A DNA stretch of 64,000 nt. Origin: Struthidea cinerea. Lineage: Eukaryota; Chordata; Aves; Passeriformes; Corcoracidae. The DNA lies in assembly GCA_013397865.1 (NCBI GenBank), contig VZTI01004650.1, positions 236,834 to 300,833 of the forward strand, read 5' to 3'. Below are positions 43,801 through 56,479 of the stretch, piece after piece. How positions within the stretch are numbered: the stretch's first letter is position 1; every line of letters begins with the position of its first letter. The notes beneath the pieces are model-generated. The model saw nothing but the letters and a program-made list of their open reading frames with translations, ran no database searches and was not told the DNA's origin. The position numbers and the translations under genes were made by a program.

Positions 43801-46800
43801 AAACAGTGCTAACTTCACAGCAGTGACACTGAAGGACAGGAGGGCTTTGGTTATTGTGAAGATGGGGAACTTCCTGTGGCTGGCTGTGAACAGATGGGAT
43901 GACGTGGGATCACTGCATGGAAAGTGCAGCAAGGAGCAGGGCATTCCTCAACTGACAAGCACAGCATTTTCCTGAAGGATACAATACCAGGCACAGTCAG
44001 TCCCGTGCTGGATTCACTCAGATTTGGTTGAGATTTATCTGCAGTGCTTTTGTTATTTTTCTTCTGTTCTGGAACACAATGAGGTCTCCTGATGCTCATG
44101 CTCCAAGACCCTGAACTCTCCACACCTTGTGCTCTTCTCAAGGCAAGCAGCAGGACAGCCCTACTCTCTTTCCGTTCCTCCCAAAAATGCACCACTTTCA
44201 TCTGATCACAGGGTCCAGATAGGTGCCTGTTTGTGGAGCAGGACATCACCAGCAAACAAGAATGTTTCCACAACTCTTACAGTGGTGAAGAGGTGTGGCT
44301 GTTTGGGCCCTGCATAGATCAGCACTATCCCTACCCCAGGCGGGTACCTGACCTGTCATAGAGGTGCAAGTCTTTATGGGGCTGGGAGGCTGCGTTTTGT
44401 TTGGAAAGAGCTCCTGGAGAGGACTGTACAAAATGTTCAGATGAAAACTTTCAGCAATGAAAAGCCACCCAGGTTTGAGTGTGATTACTGGCCCTGATGA
44501 AGTTTGCCAGCAAGATCTGCGTGCCGCTAGGCTGCTGCTCGGCTACATTTCAAGAGAAACTGCCCTGATTTATAGCTTGGTGTCAGTAGCACATTGCAGT
44601 CCAACAGCAGTGGACTGGCAGGGGAATGGACAAGACAACTTGGTATTGGTATGTCTTACATGTGAGATCTTCAAGTCAACAGCAAAGCATTTTAATGATC
44701 TGTCCTCTCATTAGTCTCAGATGTGAAAAATTTTGACTGTCTGGGCACCAGGTGACACCTGTTCAGACAAAACAATAAATTTTTTAGCCAATCTATTTTG
44801 CTGTGTAACACACCACATACAGACACAACACAATGATACTTATATGCTGTGCTGAACAGGATTGCTTTTTGCTAACAATGTGCACTATTACCCTGAGTAT
44901 ACAGGACAGCAGGGTATTGGATTTAGCTTGCATGAGATAAATCCTGTCAAGGAGAGGGACACTCTGCCTATTTGGAAACATACCCTGACTCAGCAAGACT
45001 TGCACAAATATTTTTCTTGGACAGCTACCATACAGTCAAGTAGCTGCTACTACACATTTGCCCTTTTATGCCAATCCAGACAAAGGATTATCTGTTAGCA
45101 AGAAGTTTTTAAAAATAACTTGAGATAAAGTGTTAGATTAAATTCTTACACATGACATAAAATTATCTCCGTCTACAATAAAAAGTATGCACAGTTCATC
45201 CTTTTGGAACTCTGAGATCCTCTTTGCCTTCACTGGCAATCCTAACTTTGCTCAGAGATTAGTGGGACTGATAATTATTCACTGCTTCTGCCAGCACTGG
45301 AATGAAGGGGCTTCCAATGAACTTAAAAACAAGGATGCAAGGAATCATACACAGGGCACAATTATACACATATGAAGCTAACAGATGCCAAACTATGAAC
45401 ACATTTAAAGAAAAAGAAAACAAAACAGATTACAGAAATTCATATGGGAGAGGTCTGACAATTTGCATTATGTTTGATGGTTTCAATGCTTCACAGTGCT
45501 ATTCTCTAGACCATTTTGGAGGAACGAAGAGCAGAAAACCTACTTTAGGTATGACCTGAACTGGTGCTTTTCTTAACCTATCTGCTGGCAACAGCTGGAG
45601 TCATGATACCAAATATCTGTCCTTCTGATCCCTGGTTTACTGCTCCTATTCTAAGATTCCTGTGCAGAAGGGCCTAGGTTGTAAAATCTGGGCTCAGATC
45701 ACAAGTGTCTCCTACCTGAAGGACAATTGGTTGGTCTGGCCTCGGTACTGGCATGTAACTGGATGAAGAAATGTTAAATTTTTGTTTTCCTGTACTGTGT
45801 TTTAGTTTCTCTTGGATAATGCTGTAACACCTTCTGAACCAAAACCTGAGCATCCCTCAATGAGCAAATGCCCTGTGTGCATATGCAGGGCTAAAAGAAT
45901 CAGAACAAACTCCTCCTGGTGCAACTCGAAGTATTGCTACCCACTGACTGTGTCAATGACTTTTGCCCATGTTTCCAGCTGACAGATATGCAACAGTATT
46001 AAACATTGAAGGGAAATAACTGAAAGGTATAACGAAAAATAGACCAGATGACACAGAGTAAGGAGCCAAGCTCATCTGCAGAGGCAACTTCTAGAGACTG
46101 AAGCCCCTACAGCTTCAAACGGTACCTGCACTGCAGTTGGGAACCCTAACCCTGTGATCCCACTGTGGCAGTTGGGATTGCACAGAGACATTTTCCAAGT
46201 TAAAATCATGAACACATGCATTTGGAGCCCTTGTCTCTGAGCAATCCATAGGGAAATGTATGCTGACAGGTGAATGCACACTCCACTGGATTCTGAAGTC
46301 CATCTGTGTCCCTAAGGCAGCCCCTGCACTGGACTGATTTGGTCACACACATTACAGGATCATGTATTATTCTTCCTGCAGATTTGGCAATACCATAACT
46401 TGTAAAACACCAGCACAGTATCAGCAGCAGTACTTCTTAGCAAGTTCTTTTTCCATCTAGTCACTAGCAGCTCTCAGTCTCCAGCTTTAAATGATTGCAG
46501 CCAAATGCAGTTCTTTCAGTTCCAAACCGTGAAACCATCGACCTAAGCAGCTGGCTGCCTTGCGTCTCCTGGGGCAGTCTTTTTCCAAAGAAACCCGTGA
46601 TTCATCTGCAGATGGCTCCCTGAATCAGCAGGCAGCTCCACCCACAGCCAAGAAAACCGGCAATCCCAGTGCTTGCTGCCCCAGCAAGGATGTGAACCCA
46701 GCGCTGGCACGGACCTCTCTGTATTTTCAGAAGCTTCTTGCTGTTTGTTTCAGGCTCAGTGCTTGGCTGGGTGGTAGGAAGGAGAATGATTTGTGGGGCA

Positions 46801-48047
46801 CACTGTTCACCATGGTGGACTTTTGTGTTGCAGAGACAACTGTGATACTGCAGGACAACATCCACAAGGCACCCCAGGATGGGTGTGACTAGTTTTGGGA
46901 TGGCTTTTCTGTCCTTCTGAGGAACACAGTTTGTCCTAGCCAAGCAGCAGCAAGCGTGTTGATGATGTTACCAAGTAACAGACATGGTGGGATACAGCAG
47001 GGATTATTTCCTGATCTGCTCCATTTCCTGGGGAAGGAAAAGTGGGGTACACATATGTGACTCGTCCTTCACCCTCCCCCTGCATAGTTAGTGCTGCTTG
47101 CTTGCCCTTGAAGTTGATCTTCCCGTGATTTTGGCATTATCACAAGAAATTTGCTTGCTCAGAACATGCTTGAAAATGCCAGTCTCACTGTTGACAGCAA
47201 AGTTTTCGTAGTGTCAACAATTACGTAAAGCAAAGATTTATAACACTTATGCTGCTGTAAATATGGACGGTTTTGATCACATAACACAGTTTTTTGAGTT
47301 GCTGCAAATTCATGCTGGAGTTAAATAAGAATGACCTGTACTTGACCTCCCCTGGCAGTTTCCCACACGTAATTAGAGATCTTCTGGCAACAAATTTATG
47401 ATTGGATCCAAACATTTTGGCACATTCCAGATATAGAAATTTCTGGTAAGCTGAGACTCCAAATAGCCTGATGCTGCCCCAGGCACATCTTCCAGATGTA
47501 CAATTTTGGTGGCAGACGGACAAGGAAAATTTCCTCTCCCCCTCCTTCCTCTTTCCCCTTGCTTCAGAGGTACTTTTATGAAGAAGAGCCTCCTGGTAGC
47601 CGCTGCCTGGCAGATTAATAGGTTACAGCTATTAAGCTCCAGGGAAGTGCCCTTCCTGCCCTTCCTATGAGGTTTGTCTTCTTTAAAACTAAATGCATGT
47701 TTCAATAAAGCCGAAATCCAGTAATTTGCCACCTACAGCAGTACAAATTCATGCTGTGAGTCTCCCAAGTCAAAATGACAGGAGGGCATTGGAAGTCCCC
47801 TGCCTCCTAACGCTTGCAACACAGTGTTGATCAATGCAGCAGAGGGAGAGCAAGGGAGGGAAACAAGGAGACATAAAGCACCTTGCTAGGTCCCATACTG
47901 GTGGGAAGGGGAATGCTGTAACTCATGGTTCCTATCAGGCAAACCATCAACGCCAGGACTTAATTGAAGGACAGTCCAAGGACAGCTAGAGGTACAATGC
48001 CAACTCCATGGGAGACCCAGCAGGCAATGGGTGCTGGGGCCACTGAG
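40826..48047. other. Intergenic sequence, no gene seen
   Basis: About 7.2 kb of AT-rich sequence without a recognisable exon, RNA gene or transposon. It contains a CT-rich strip at 42050-42085 and short AT repeats (AATTAATTAATTA at 43439). Confidence 0.6.
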
Positions 48048-48115
48048 ATCATAGAATCATCAAGGCTGGAAAAGACCTCTAAAATCATCGAGTTCCACTT
48101 ACTTTACCCTTAGTT
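48048..48115 (-). mobile_element. CR1 LINE 3' tail fragment, minus strand
   Basis: The + strand reads ATCATAGAATCATCAAGGCT, then GGAAAAGACCTCTAAAATCATCGAG, the reverse complement of the CR1 3' terminus including its ATTCTATG-type end. Only the last 65 or so bases are recognisable; the inner edge is approximate. Confidence 0.88.
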
Positions 48116-49989
48116 TTACCTACATCTCCATCCTGAAAAAGCAAATGGGTGGCCTTAGAGCCCTGGTGAGTTGCTCAGCAATGTTCAGTGAAGCAGGCTT
48201 TTGTCTAGAAATCATTTTCCTAATTCTGTCCAAAGAAAGGCATCAAATGTACATAGTCAGTAGCATAATGGAAATTTTGTGAGACCCACCACATTCAACT
48301 CCCTATTTCAGGCTCATACAAAATGAGATTGTCTGCCTGTTAGTGAGCAAAGAGGGACTCTCTACTCCTATTGTGAATGGATTGAGATCAAGATAGTAAT
48401 TAATCCCTATTGTGTATGAGCTTCTGAGAGCTGCCATGAAGTCAATAGGTGAGAATACTTAAGCAAACTTGCTCTAAGGGCGTGTGCAGTTTATGCCTTT
48501 CTGAGCACAAAAGTTCAGTATTTGACGGAGACTTGCCTATAAACATCTGACTAGAACCCAAAACCTTATTGCCAAACAGGATAGTTCTCTGACACAGGCT
48601 CAGACATGTTCTTCACCCTGCTTTGGGTGAAACACAGACAAAGTACATTATGTATCATTACAACTGTTACATTAGGCATAATAGGGTCTGATCCAGCTTT
48701 CATTCAAGACAGTTGAACAATTCCCATTGACCTCACTTAGGAGATGGCTACACTCAACAGCCTACTGTAGTTAAGTTAAACACAAATCCAAACATTCAGA
48801 AAGCAATAAGGAGTGCTGCAATGGCTGCTTTTCCCTGGTGTGGCATCCCTGGGGGTTCAAGACAATGAATGTATATGAACCTTTCTGTGAGAAATTATTT
48901 TACAAAAAACCAAGCCCTTAGCCCTTTCATGGGCTTCTTTTTCCAGCAATGAACAAACTTCTTCCAGAGAGATACTTTATAAATCAGTTAAACTGAAACC
49001 ATGCTAAAACAGTATTTGGGAAACTGAGGCAGAGGGTAAAGATACTCATTACTTTCTTTCATTCTAACATATATCACTTTAATGGCTGTTCCCTGACTTT
49101 CTTTGACAAAGCAGTGACAAATTTCTGCAGTTGTTCTGGGGCACAAAGCAGTACTGGACAAAATTAATGCTGCTGCAGAGTTGGAAATGGTTTGGATCAT
49201 GCAGGCTTCATCATCACTAACAGTGGTCATGGACGGGTACCTTTGTGCTGTTTCTGTTTCAGTGTTAGGTGTGCAAAGGAAAGAGAAGAGCTGAAGGAAT
49301 CAGCTCTCACAGCGATTGCCCAAAATATTCACAGTCCTGGCTAATGGAGACCTTCTCCCCTGTCCTCCCTTCAGATCCTGAGAAAACAAGGCAATAACTC
49401 ACATGACTCTTCAAGTCAGGCTGCTTTACTCTCCTCCCTCTCAATAAAACAGCAAATTGAGGACTAGATAAGGCTAAGCATCGCACTCAGTAGCATCGAG
49501 GTTTGTGGAGGCTGAAACATGAGTAGTGACTAGTTCTTGGCTGCCTAAAAAGCTACAGGTTGAGTCTTCATCAAATGGAAACACAGAAAGTTAGAAACTC
49601 ATGGATGGAAAAAAAAAAGCTCAAATAAAAATCAACTTTGGTCTTCTATCTAAATAGAATTAAGAAATTTCAGGGAAAAGTAAGTTTCTCCCTCCAAAAA
49701 AAAACCCCAAGAGGAGCTATAACTGCTGAGCTCCATGGCTTGTGCAGCAATGTGAGGAGGGGTTGCACAAGAGCGAGCTATAGAGGTGTAAAGAGCAAAA
49801 GACAGGGAAAGTGACAACAGGTTTGTGGAGTTCAGATGCTTTGTAGGGGGTGTGTGTCTATTTTTTAGGGGATGATGGACTGCCAAAATATGATCCACAC
49901 TCAAATCACAGCCACAGAATATGCTGCCACAATGGAGAAACAGCACAAAATATTTTTTTGGGAGGAGAATGAAATCAGAAAATCTGTTG
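48116..49989. other. Intergenic sequence, no gene seen
   Basis: No exon, RNA gene or repeat family recognised; A-rich strips at 49608-49620 and 49696-49706. Confidence 0.6.
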
Positions 49990-50820
49990 ACCCCCTTGAA
50001 GGCAGGTAGGCCCTTGAGAAATTAGAGGGCTGGGCAATCACCAACGATGTGAAATTCAACAAATGCAAAGTGCTGGATTCTGCCCCTGGGATGGGGCAAC
50101 CCTGGCTGGATGTACCGACAGACTGGGGAATGAGAGGCTGGAGAGCAGTGCTGCAGAAAGGGACCTGGGGGTCCTGGCAGATGACAAGTTGAATATGAGT
50201 CAGCAGTGCCCTGGCAGCCAGGAGGGCCACCCGTGTCCTGGGGGGCATCAGGCACAGCATCACCAGCCGGGCAAGGGAGGGGATTGTCCCGCTCTGCTCT
50301 GCACTGGGGCGGCCTCACTTCGAGTGCTGGGGGCAGGTCTGGGTGCCACAATACAGAAAAGACACTGAGCTGTCAGAGAGTGTCCAAAGGAGGGCACGAG
50401 GATGGGGAAGGGCCTTGAGGGGAAGCCGTGTGAGGAGCGGCTGAGGGCACTGGGTCTGTTCAGCCTGGAGAAGACTGAGGGGAGACCTCACTGCAGTTAC
50501 AACTTCCTCGTGAGGGGAAGAGGAGGCCAGGCACTGATCTCTTCTCTGTGGTGACAGTGACAGGACCCTAGGAGTGGCCTGGAGTTGTGTCAGGGGAGGT
50601 TTAGGTTGGATATTAGAAAAAAGTTCTTCCCCAGAAGGTGGCTGGGCACTGGAACAGGTTCCCCAGGGAAGTGGTCACAGCAGTGTTTGGACAGGGCTCT
50701 CAGGCACATGGTGTGACTCTTGCAGATGGTGCAGGGCCAGGAGTTGGACTGGATGATCCTTGTGAGTCCCTTCCATATCAGCATTCTGTGAAAAGCAAAA
50801 GTCTGTGATTCTGTGGAAAG
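49990..50820 (+). mobile_element. CR1 LINE fragment with decayed ORF2 end, + strand
   Basis: The 5' part translates in pieces to the C-terminal region of CR1 reverse transcriptase (ERLESSAAERDLGVLADDKL, MSQQC, then a frame change), followed by LFSLEK-like coding and the CR1 3' UTR: GGTTGGATATTAG, GGCACTGGAACAGG, GTTGGACTGGATGATCCTTG. It ends in degenerate ATTCTGTG repeats at 50782-50818. Frameshifts and stops make it inactive. It is longer and more GC-rich than the copy at 21560. Confidence 0.93.
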
Positions 50821-53800
50821 CAAAAGTCATGAGGAAGAGCTGGCTGAAGGTCATTTAATAGTTCCTTCACTTGAGTTCTCCTTGCATGCCCTATGAAGGA
50901 GACAAAACTAACTCTTGGCTAGCCGATAGTGCTTCCAGGAGGGGAACAGTAAAGGTTTACAGCTTTTATTCCATGCTTTGTTTCTGGACCACAGAAATGT
51001 GCTTTGCCAGCACATTTCATGTGTCTTTGTGTGTCTTTGTGTGTGCTCTCAAACTTGTGGCGATATCTGCCAACTCAAGCAGTCTCAGGCCACACACAAC
51101 ATCTATGGACTCTTAGAAACAACAGCCGTTGCATTTCAGGGCAGGGAATTAGATCATAAATATTTACACGTCTGTCAATTACAGAGACAGAGAGCTGTTA
51201 GCAAGACAGTTCTGATCAGAATGGGGGAGATGGGGCTTCAGCATACCTAACTTATCTAGTCTGGTAATTGCCCAGCAAAATCAGTTTTGAGCACGAGGAA
51301 AGCAGTTCCACCCCCCCTCCCCCTTCACAAATAAAGTAAGAGTGTACATTGCAGGATGGCTGCAAAATCCAGTACTGCTCAAAACATGACCCTCGAGGCT
51401 GTATTTTTTAATCCATAAATGAGTATATATTTTTTAGAGACGCTAAATAACTTCTCCCCATAACCTCACATTGTTGGAAATCAAGCGCAAATACATCAGC
51501 TTGATCATGACCCAGAGTCCCAGTTCACACAATCCTAGCCCCACTCAGGCCAGTACCAACAGGAGAGAGCTAAACATCACCCCAGTGTCCTGACTCACTG
51601 ACCTTCTTCCTAATGAGAAGACACAGCCATGTTAAGGTTCTCCTGCAGGGATAAATGCCACTCTCACCCTTCTCTTGGTAGGGAGGCCCGGGGACTTACC
51701 AGCAAGGTGCCTCTGCCTGTGGGTGAGGGCTTGGCCCTAATCTGCCTTGGAGCTCCTGCAGCTGGATCACATCTGCAGGCAGTAAATCAAACCTCTGAAG
51801 GCTGTGCTGGCCTTTGCCAAAACAGAAATTCACTGCTGCAAACTGGAAGCCATCCGTGTCTGAAGGAACCAGTTTGCACACTTGAAGGACAGGCCCTTGG
51901 AAAATGTAATGTCTTCCTCAAAATTTAAATACGTTTTTTTCTAAGAGGTCAAGGATTTTTTAGTAGAAGGATAGTTTTGAAAATTAGGAAGCTGTTGGTG
52001 TTTGGGTGTTTGTTTTTTTTTTTTTTAAATTGACCATGGTAATAGATCTCAAGGCTTAGCACAATGTTTTAAACAATAGTACGCCACCAGGGGACAGAAA
52101 GGAAGAGATGAGCCACAGTGGATAGATGAGAGACTAAGCATATGAGGAAATGAGAGGGCTGATATGGATGGTCTTATTTTCCCTCATCCAAATCACATGA
52201 GACACAAACAGAACCCAGATGGTCTGGGAGTGTGGGCTAGACTGGCCTGCAGCAAGCTCAGCAACAGATATTGAACAAAGCTTGGAGCTTCTAGTTTGGT
52301 CAGAAGTCCACAGCTTTGTCAGACAAGGAAAAGCCTGAAGCCTGTGGATAATGCACAAAGTCCATTGCTCCATTTCCAGTTATTTCTCTTCTGCTTCTTC
52401 CTTCTCTTCTGCTTCTTCCTTTTGGCCCAGTATGTGGCATTGGCTTAGGTCTTGTTCTAACTGGTATATTTTGGGGCAATGCTCCAAGTTTATCCCTGGA
52501 GCATAGATGGCTATCAGTCTTTAGCAATGGTATTCCCCAATTAAGTGCTCTCACTGAGACGCCCATCCATGGCTCCTCTTGGCTACTGTGAAAAATTAAC
52601 CCTGTACTGGCTGGAACTAGGATAAAAGCTCTATCCACATAGATTTAACTTTGGGATTAGGTCTTACAGGAAAGTTTTTCGAAGAGAGGCTGCCTCTTAT
52701 TTTGTGTTATTCCAGCACACAGCTTAATGTATCTGTGATCTGGGCACAGGAGTCAAGCAGCAGTGGCACGAGAGCAGCAGCCTCTTGGCATATTTTATCC
52801 ACTAGGCACTCAGTAAAGTAATCACGTGTCTTAAGCCATGGCTCATGTTAAAGGAGTTTTTTGGTCAGTGCTTCTGCACATCATTGGATCTGTGTGGAAA
52901 GATTCTCCCACTTTTTTTGCTGGTTGGTTTGGCTCTCAACTTGTTTCATGGCTACATGAAAAAGTGGGAAAAGAAGAAATTTTGTTAACTTTTGTGTGGC
53001 TCTTGCAAGGCACAGAAATTCAAGGTATTGGATGCCTTTTAAGGTGTACTGGGAACAAAAGAACGATACCAATAGAGGCTGAAAGTCCTGAGTCCTGCTT
53101 AATTTTTCCTGCCACATCCACTCTGGGGAATTTTTGAAGCCTCACTACACTTCCTATCTCCAGCCCTGTTGTGAGCGAACGACACACACATTTATTTCAC
53201 CAGTGACCACATGAGACACTCTGATGTCCAGCAAGATGAGACAAGTTGAGAGATGTGCCTGGTGTTTCCAGAGCCTTTCATACAACAGGAATGGAGGCAG
53301 CCAGTACAAAATCTCAGATTTTTGCCAAAGATGACAAGAGTGTACCTGATGCTGCCTGTGCTGTCTACCCTGAGGCTACTCTCAAAAAGCATGGCGCTGG
53401 CAGCTCTGTTGTCCTACCAGATGCTGCAGAGGTGAACATCTGCAGGGCCAACTCAACGCAGCTGAAGTAATGGCATGCAGTCCCCTATCTCCCCTGGTAT
53501 CAAACCCTCCAGCCTGGATGTGAGTCCTGGGAGCATGACAGTCTCTGGCTTCTCCACTGAAATTTTCCTTTTGAAAGCTGTGTGCACACTCTGCTTACTC
53601 TGATCTCATGGTAAATTAGAGAGTCTGCTAATGACTGTTCTGTGTGTGTTCAGGAGTTTCCAGGAGGATGCTGAATAATAAAACAGACTCCAGCATGTTC
53701 TTTTTGCAGCTCTTGATTTGCCTTATAGTATAAAATACAAATCGTGGGGACTAAGAGACCACAAATTTGAGAACAGATTCTGGAGATAAATTCAAAAGCG

Positions 53801-55427
53801 TAACAAATAATGAAAATATGTTATGATAAAATCCCCCTGAAATGTTTTGCAAAAATCAATGCCACAGCATGAAAGGACTCACTAGAGTGTTACTCCTTAT
53901 TTGCTGAGGAATAGAGGAAAAAAAATACCACCAGTTTTAGTGGGACTCATTGTTCTGAAATACAGAAGATCAGGTCTCTATCCAGGATGTTACTTAATTT
54001 GCAGAGTTCTTGCAGTGGCAGAGAAATACAAACCATATATGTGAAGGATAAAACTAGATGTCTGAGAAAATTTTTGAAAAACCACAGTGAATGCAACAGA
54101 TATATTGCAAAAATAAGAACTACCTGTAAGCAAGATACGCACTTTCTTCAAGTCACAGAAAATAATTTCTCAAAGTGCTTTTCTGACAGGCTGCAAAAGG
54201 TGTATAACTCAATGACTTAACAGGGCCTTTATAGTATACTTCAAAATATCACCTTTTACTTTTCACTGGCCTCGATTCTCCTCCTTTCCCTTACTCAGCA
54301 AAACAAATAAATGCATGTTTAATTTCAACCATGTGCTCAGATGCTTTGCTGGAGCAATACAGAGCCTTAACTCATGGTAGAAGCTGACCTTTGCAGGAGC
54401 TGCTGTGACACCCCAGCACTTGAGAAGCTGGCAAGTCTTACCCCACAGGCTTTTGCAGAGCTAGGAATTTGCTCTGTTACCCCATGGGAACCTCTCTGTG
54501 TATGAGGGGTCAAGCTCTTCTCTTTAATAGAAAACGGGAGCTGAAGTGTGTCTCTCTGCCCATTTGGTTCCCGAGCACTTCCAGGAAGCTTTTGTGTATC
54601 CTTTGCCAGATCTTCTCCTTCAGCGAAGCTGTAGGTCCATGAACCTCTTGGTGATATTACATCCCTGGACTTTGCAAATTCTTCCTTGCCCAATTATCAG
54701 GAGGATGAATGCATGCTGTAGGGGGAATGTAGAAGTTTTACAGGAAACAGCAAGTGTCAGGTGCTGCAATATATATTCTATTTAAGGCTCTATTGGTACC
54801 AGATTACTTTTTATTGAAGAACTTAAGAAAGACTGGGTAGAGGTAAGAGTCCTTAGAGGACAATCTGGTGTCGCTCAAGCCTTGTCTTCATTCTGCATCA
54901 GTAATGTGCACTGACTTCCCAAAACAGAATAAGCTGGTCTTCAGCCAGTGCTTTTCTCCTAATTAAGTCTACAAAAGTCGTAGAGGCATTGTAGGATATA
55001 TTTCAGAAATACAATCTCCAAAGGCCTGTGCTGGGTTTCTGAAACATTTTCATTACAGGTCATCAGCTGTGTGTATGTAATTTATAAAGTCTCCCACTTT
55101 GTCAGCAGGCCAAAACTCACCAAGATACATGTGCCCAGCCTACCCTTTCATTCACATGTACCTGGTCAAGTTCTTTCCAACTCCTTTTTTTCAGTGAAGA
55201 TGCCATAGAAATTTCTGGCTGAGGTCCTGATACAGGCGGGAGAGAAACTCTCCCCTAAAGACATGATCTTCCTGCATTATTCAGTGCAAAAAAAGGTGCC
55301 TTTCCCTGTTCAGCGCATAAAGCACTGGAGCTCCTGCAGTCACCACTGTGAGAAGCACAAGGTCTTGCAGTCCTTGATCGTCAGGTCTCATCTGTGGCCA
55401 AGTGGTGGCTGCCATGCAAGAGAAGGG
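50821..55427. other. Intergenic sequence, no gene seen
   Basis: It holds a GTGTCTTT-type repeat at 51018-51045, a T run at 52012-52026 and an 18-bp tandem duplication at 52384-52419. No exon or RNA gene recognised. Confidence 0.6.
52384..52419 (+). repeat. 18-bp perfect tandem duplication
   Basis: TTCTCTTCTGCTTCTTCC occurs twice head to tail (52384-52401 and 52402-52419). It is a pyrimidine-rich minisatellite-like duplication. Confidence 0.95.
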
Positions 55428-56474
55428 TGTTGTGGTTTGACACTGGCCCAATGCCAGGCACCCACGAGAGTCGCTCGCTCACCCTCTCCTGCCACAGCTG
55501 GGCAAAGGAGGGAAAAAAATTAACGAATGCTTCATGAGTTGAGTTAAGGGCTGGGAGAAACACTTTAAGGGCAAAACAGGCTCAACTTAAGTTGCAAAGT
55601 GAATTTATTGCTAACAGAATCAGAGGAGAATAATGAGAAGTAAAATAAGCCCTTAGAACACCTTCCCCTCCCCCAGCCCCTCCCTCCTTCCCACCGACAG
55701 CGCAGGGAGACAGGGCATGGGGGTTTGGTCAGTCCATCACAGGGATTCTCTTCCGCTGCTCCGGGAGAGGAGTCTTCCCCTGTGAGGCCGTGGGTCCCTC
55801 CCACAGGAGACAGTTCTCCTGAACTTCCCCGGCGTGGGCCCACTCTCAGGAGCAGCAGCCACACCGCCCCTGCTGCAGCGTGAGCCACTCCCACGGGCAC
55901 ACAGCCCTCCCAAAACTGCTGTGCCGTGGCTCTCTCTTCCACGGGGTGCAGTCCTCCAATACAGGCTGCTCCAGCCTGGAAGCAAGGGCCCTCTCTCTCC
56001 ACTGGGTCTCCCACTGGAACACAGCCTCCTCCAGGCATCCACCCGCTCCGGCACGGGCACCTCCCGCACGTGCTGCGGGTGGGTCTCTGCATCCTACATG
56101 GATCCCCATGGGCTGCAGGGGCACAGCTGCTTCTCCATGGTCATCACCACGGCCTGCAGAGGAATCTCGGCTCCGGTGCCTGGAGCACCTCCTTCCCCTC
56201 CTTCTCCACTGACCTTGGTGTCTCCATGTTGTTTCCCTCACATGTTCTCACCTCCTCCTCTTCTCTGGCAAGAAGAAAAACTGTGTGTCCTTTGTTTTAA
56301 TTTTCTTCTTAAATATGTCATCACAGAGGCATTACCAACCTCCCTCATTGGCCCAGTTTTGGCCAGCAGCATGTCCACTTTCAGAGCCATCAGGGATTGG
56401 CTCTGCTGGACATGGTGGAAGCTTCCTCAGAGAAGCCCCCCCTACCAAAAACCAGGCCTGACAAAACCAATACA
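55428..56474 (-). mobile_element. Solo LTR of an endogenous retrovirus (ERVL-like), minus strand
   Basis: The 1047-bp block begins TGTTGTGGTTTGACAC and ends CCAATACA on the + strand, giving TGT...ACA termini. It is flanked by a 5-bp direct repeat AAGGG (55423-55427 and 56475-56479), the target-site duplication. A reverse-strand AATAAA (TTTATT at 55604-55609) sets the orientation as minus. The body is GC-rich (about 55650-56200) with a CT-rich internal part. I recall closely similar LTRs from bird, especially passerine, genomes. A 5-bp duplication fits the ERVL class. No internal viral genes adjoin it, so it is a recombination product of a former provirus. The 221- and 175-codon open frames inside it are not viral genes. 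Confidence 0.87.
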
Positions 56475-56479
56475 AAGGG

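Noticed and set aside
46144..46156. AACCCTAACCCTG, resembling telomere repeats
   Set aside because: Only two units; expected by chance.
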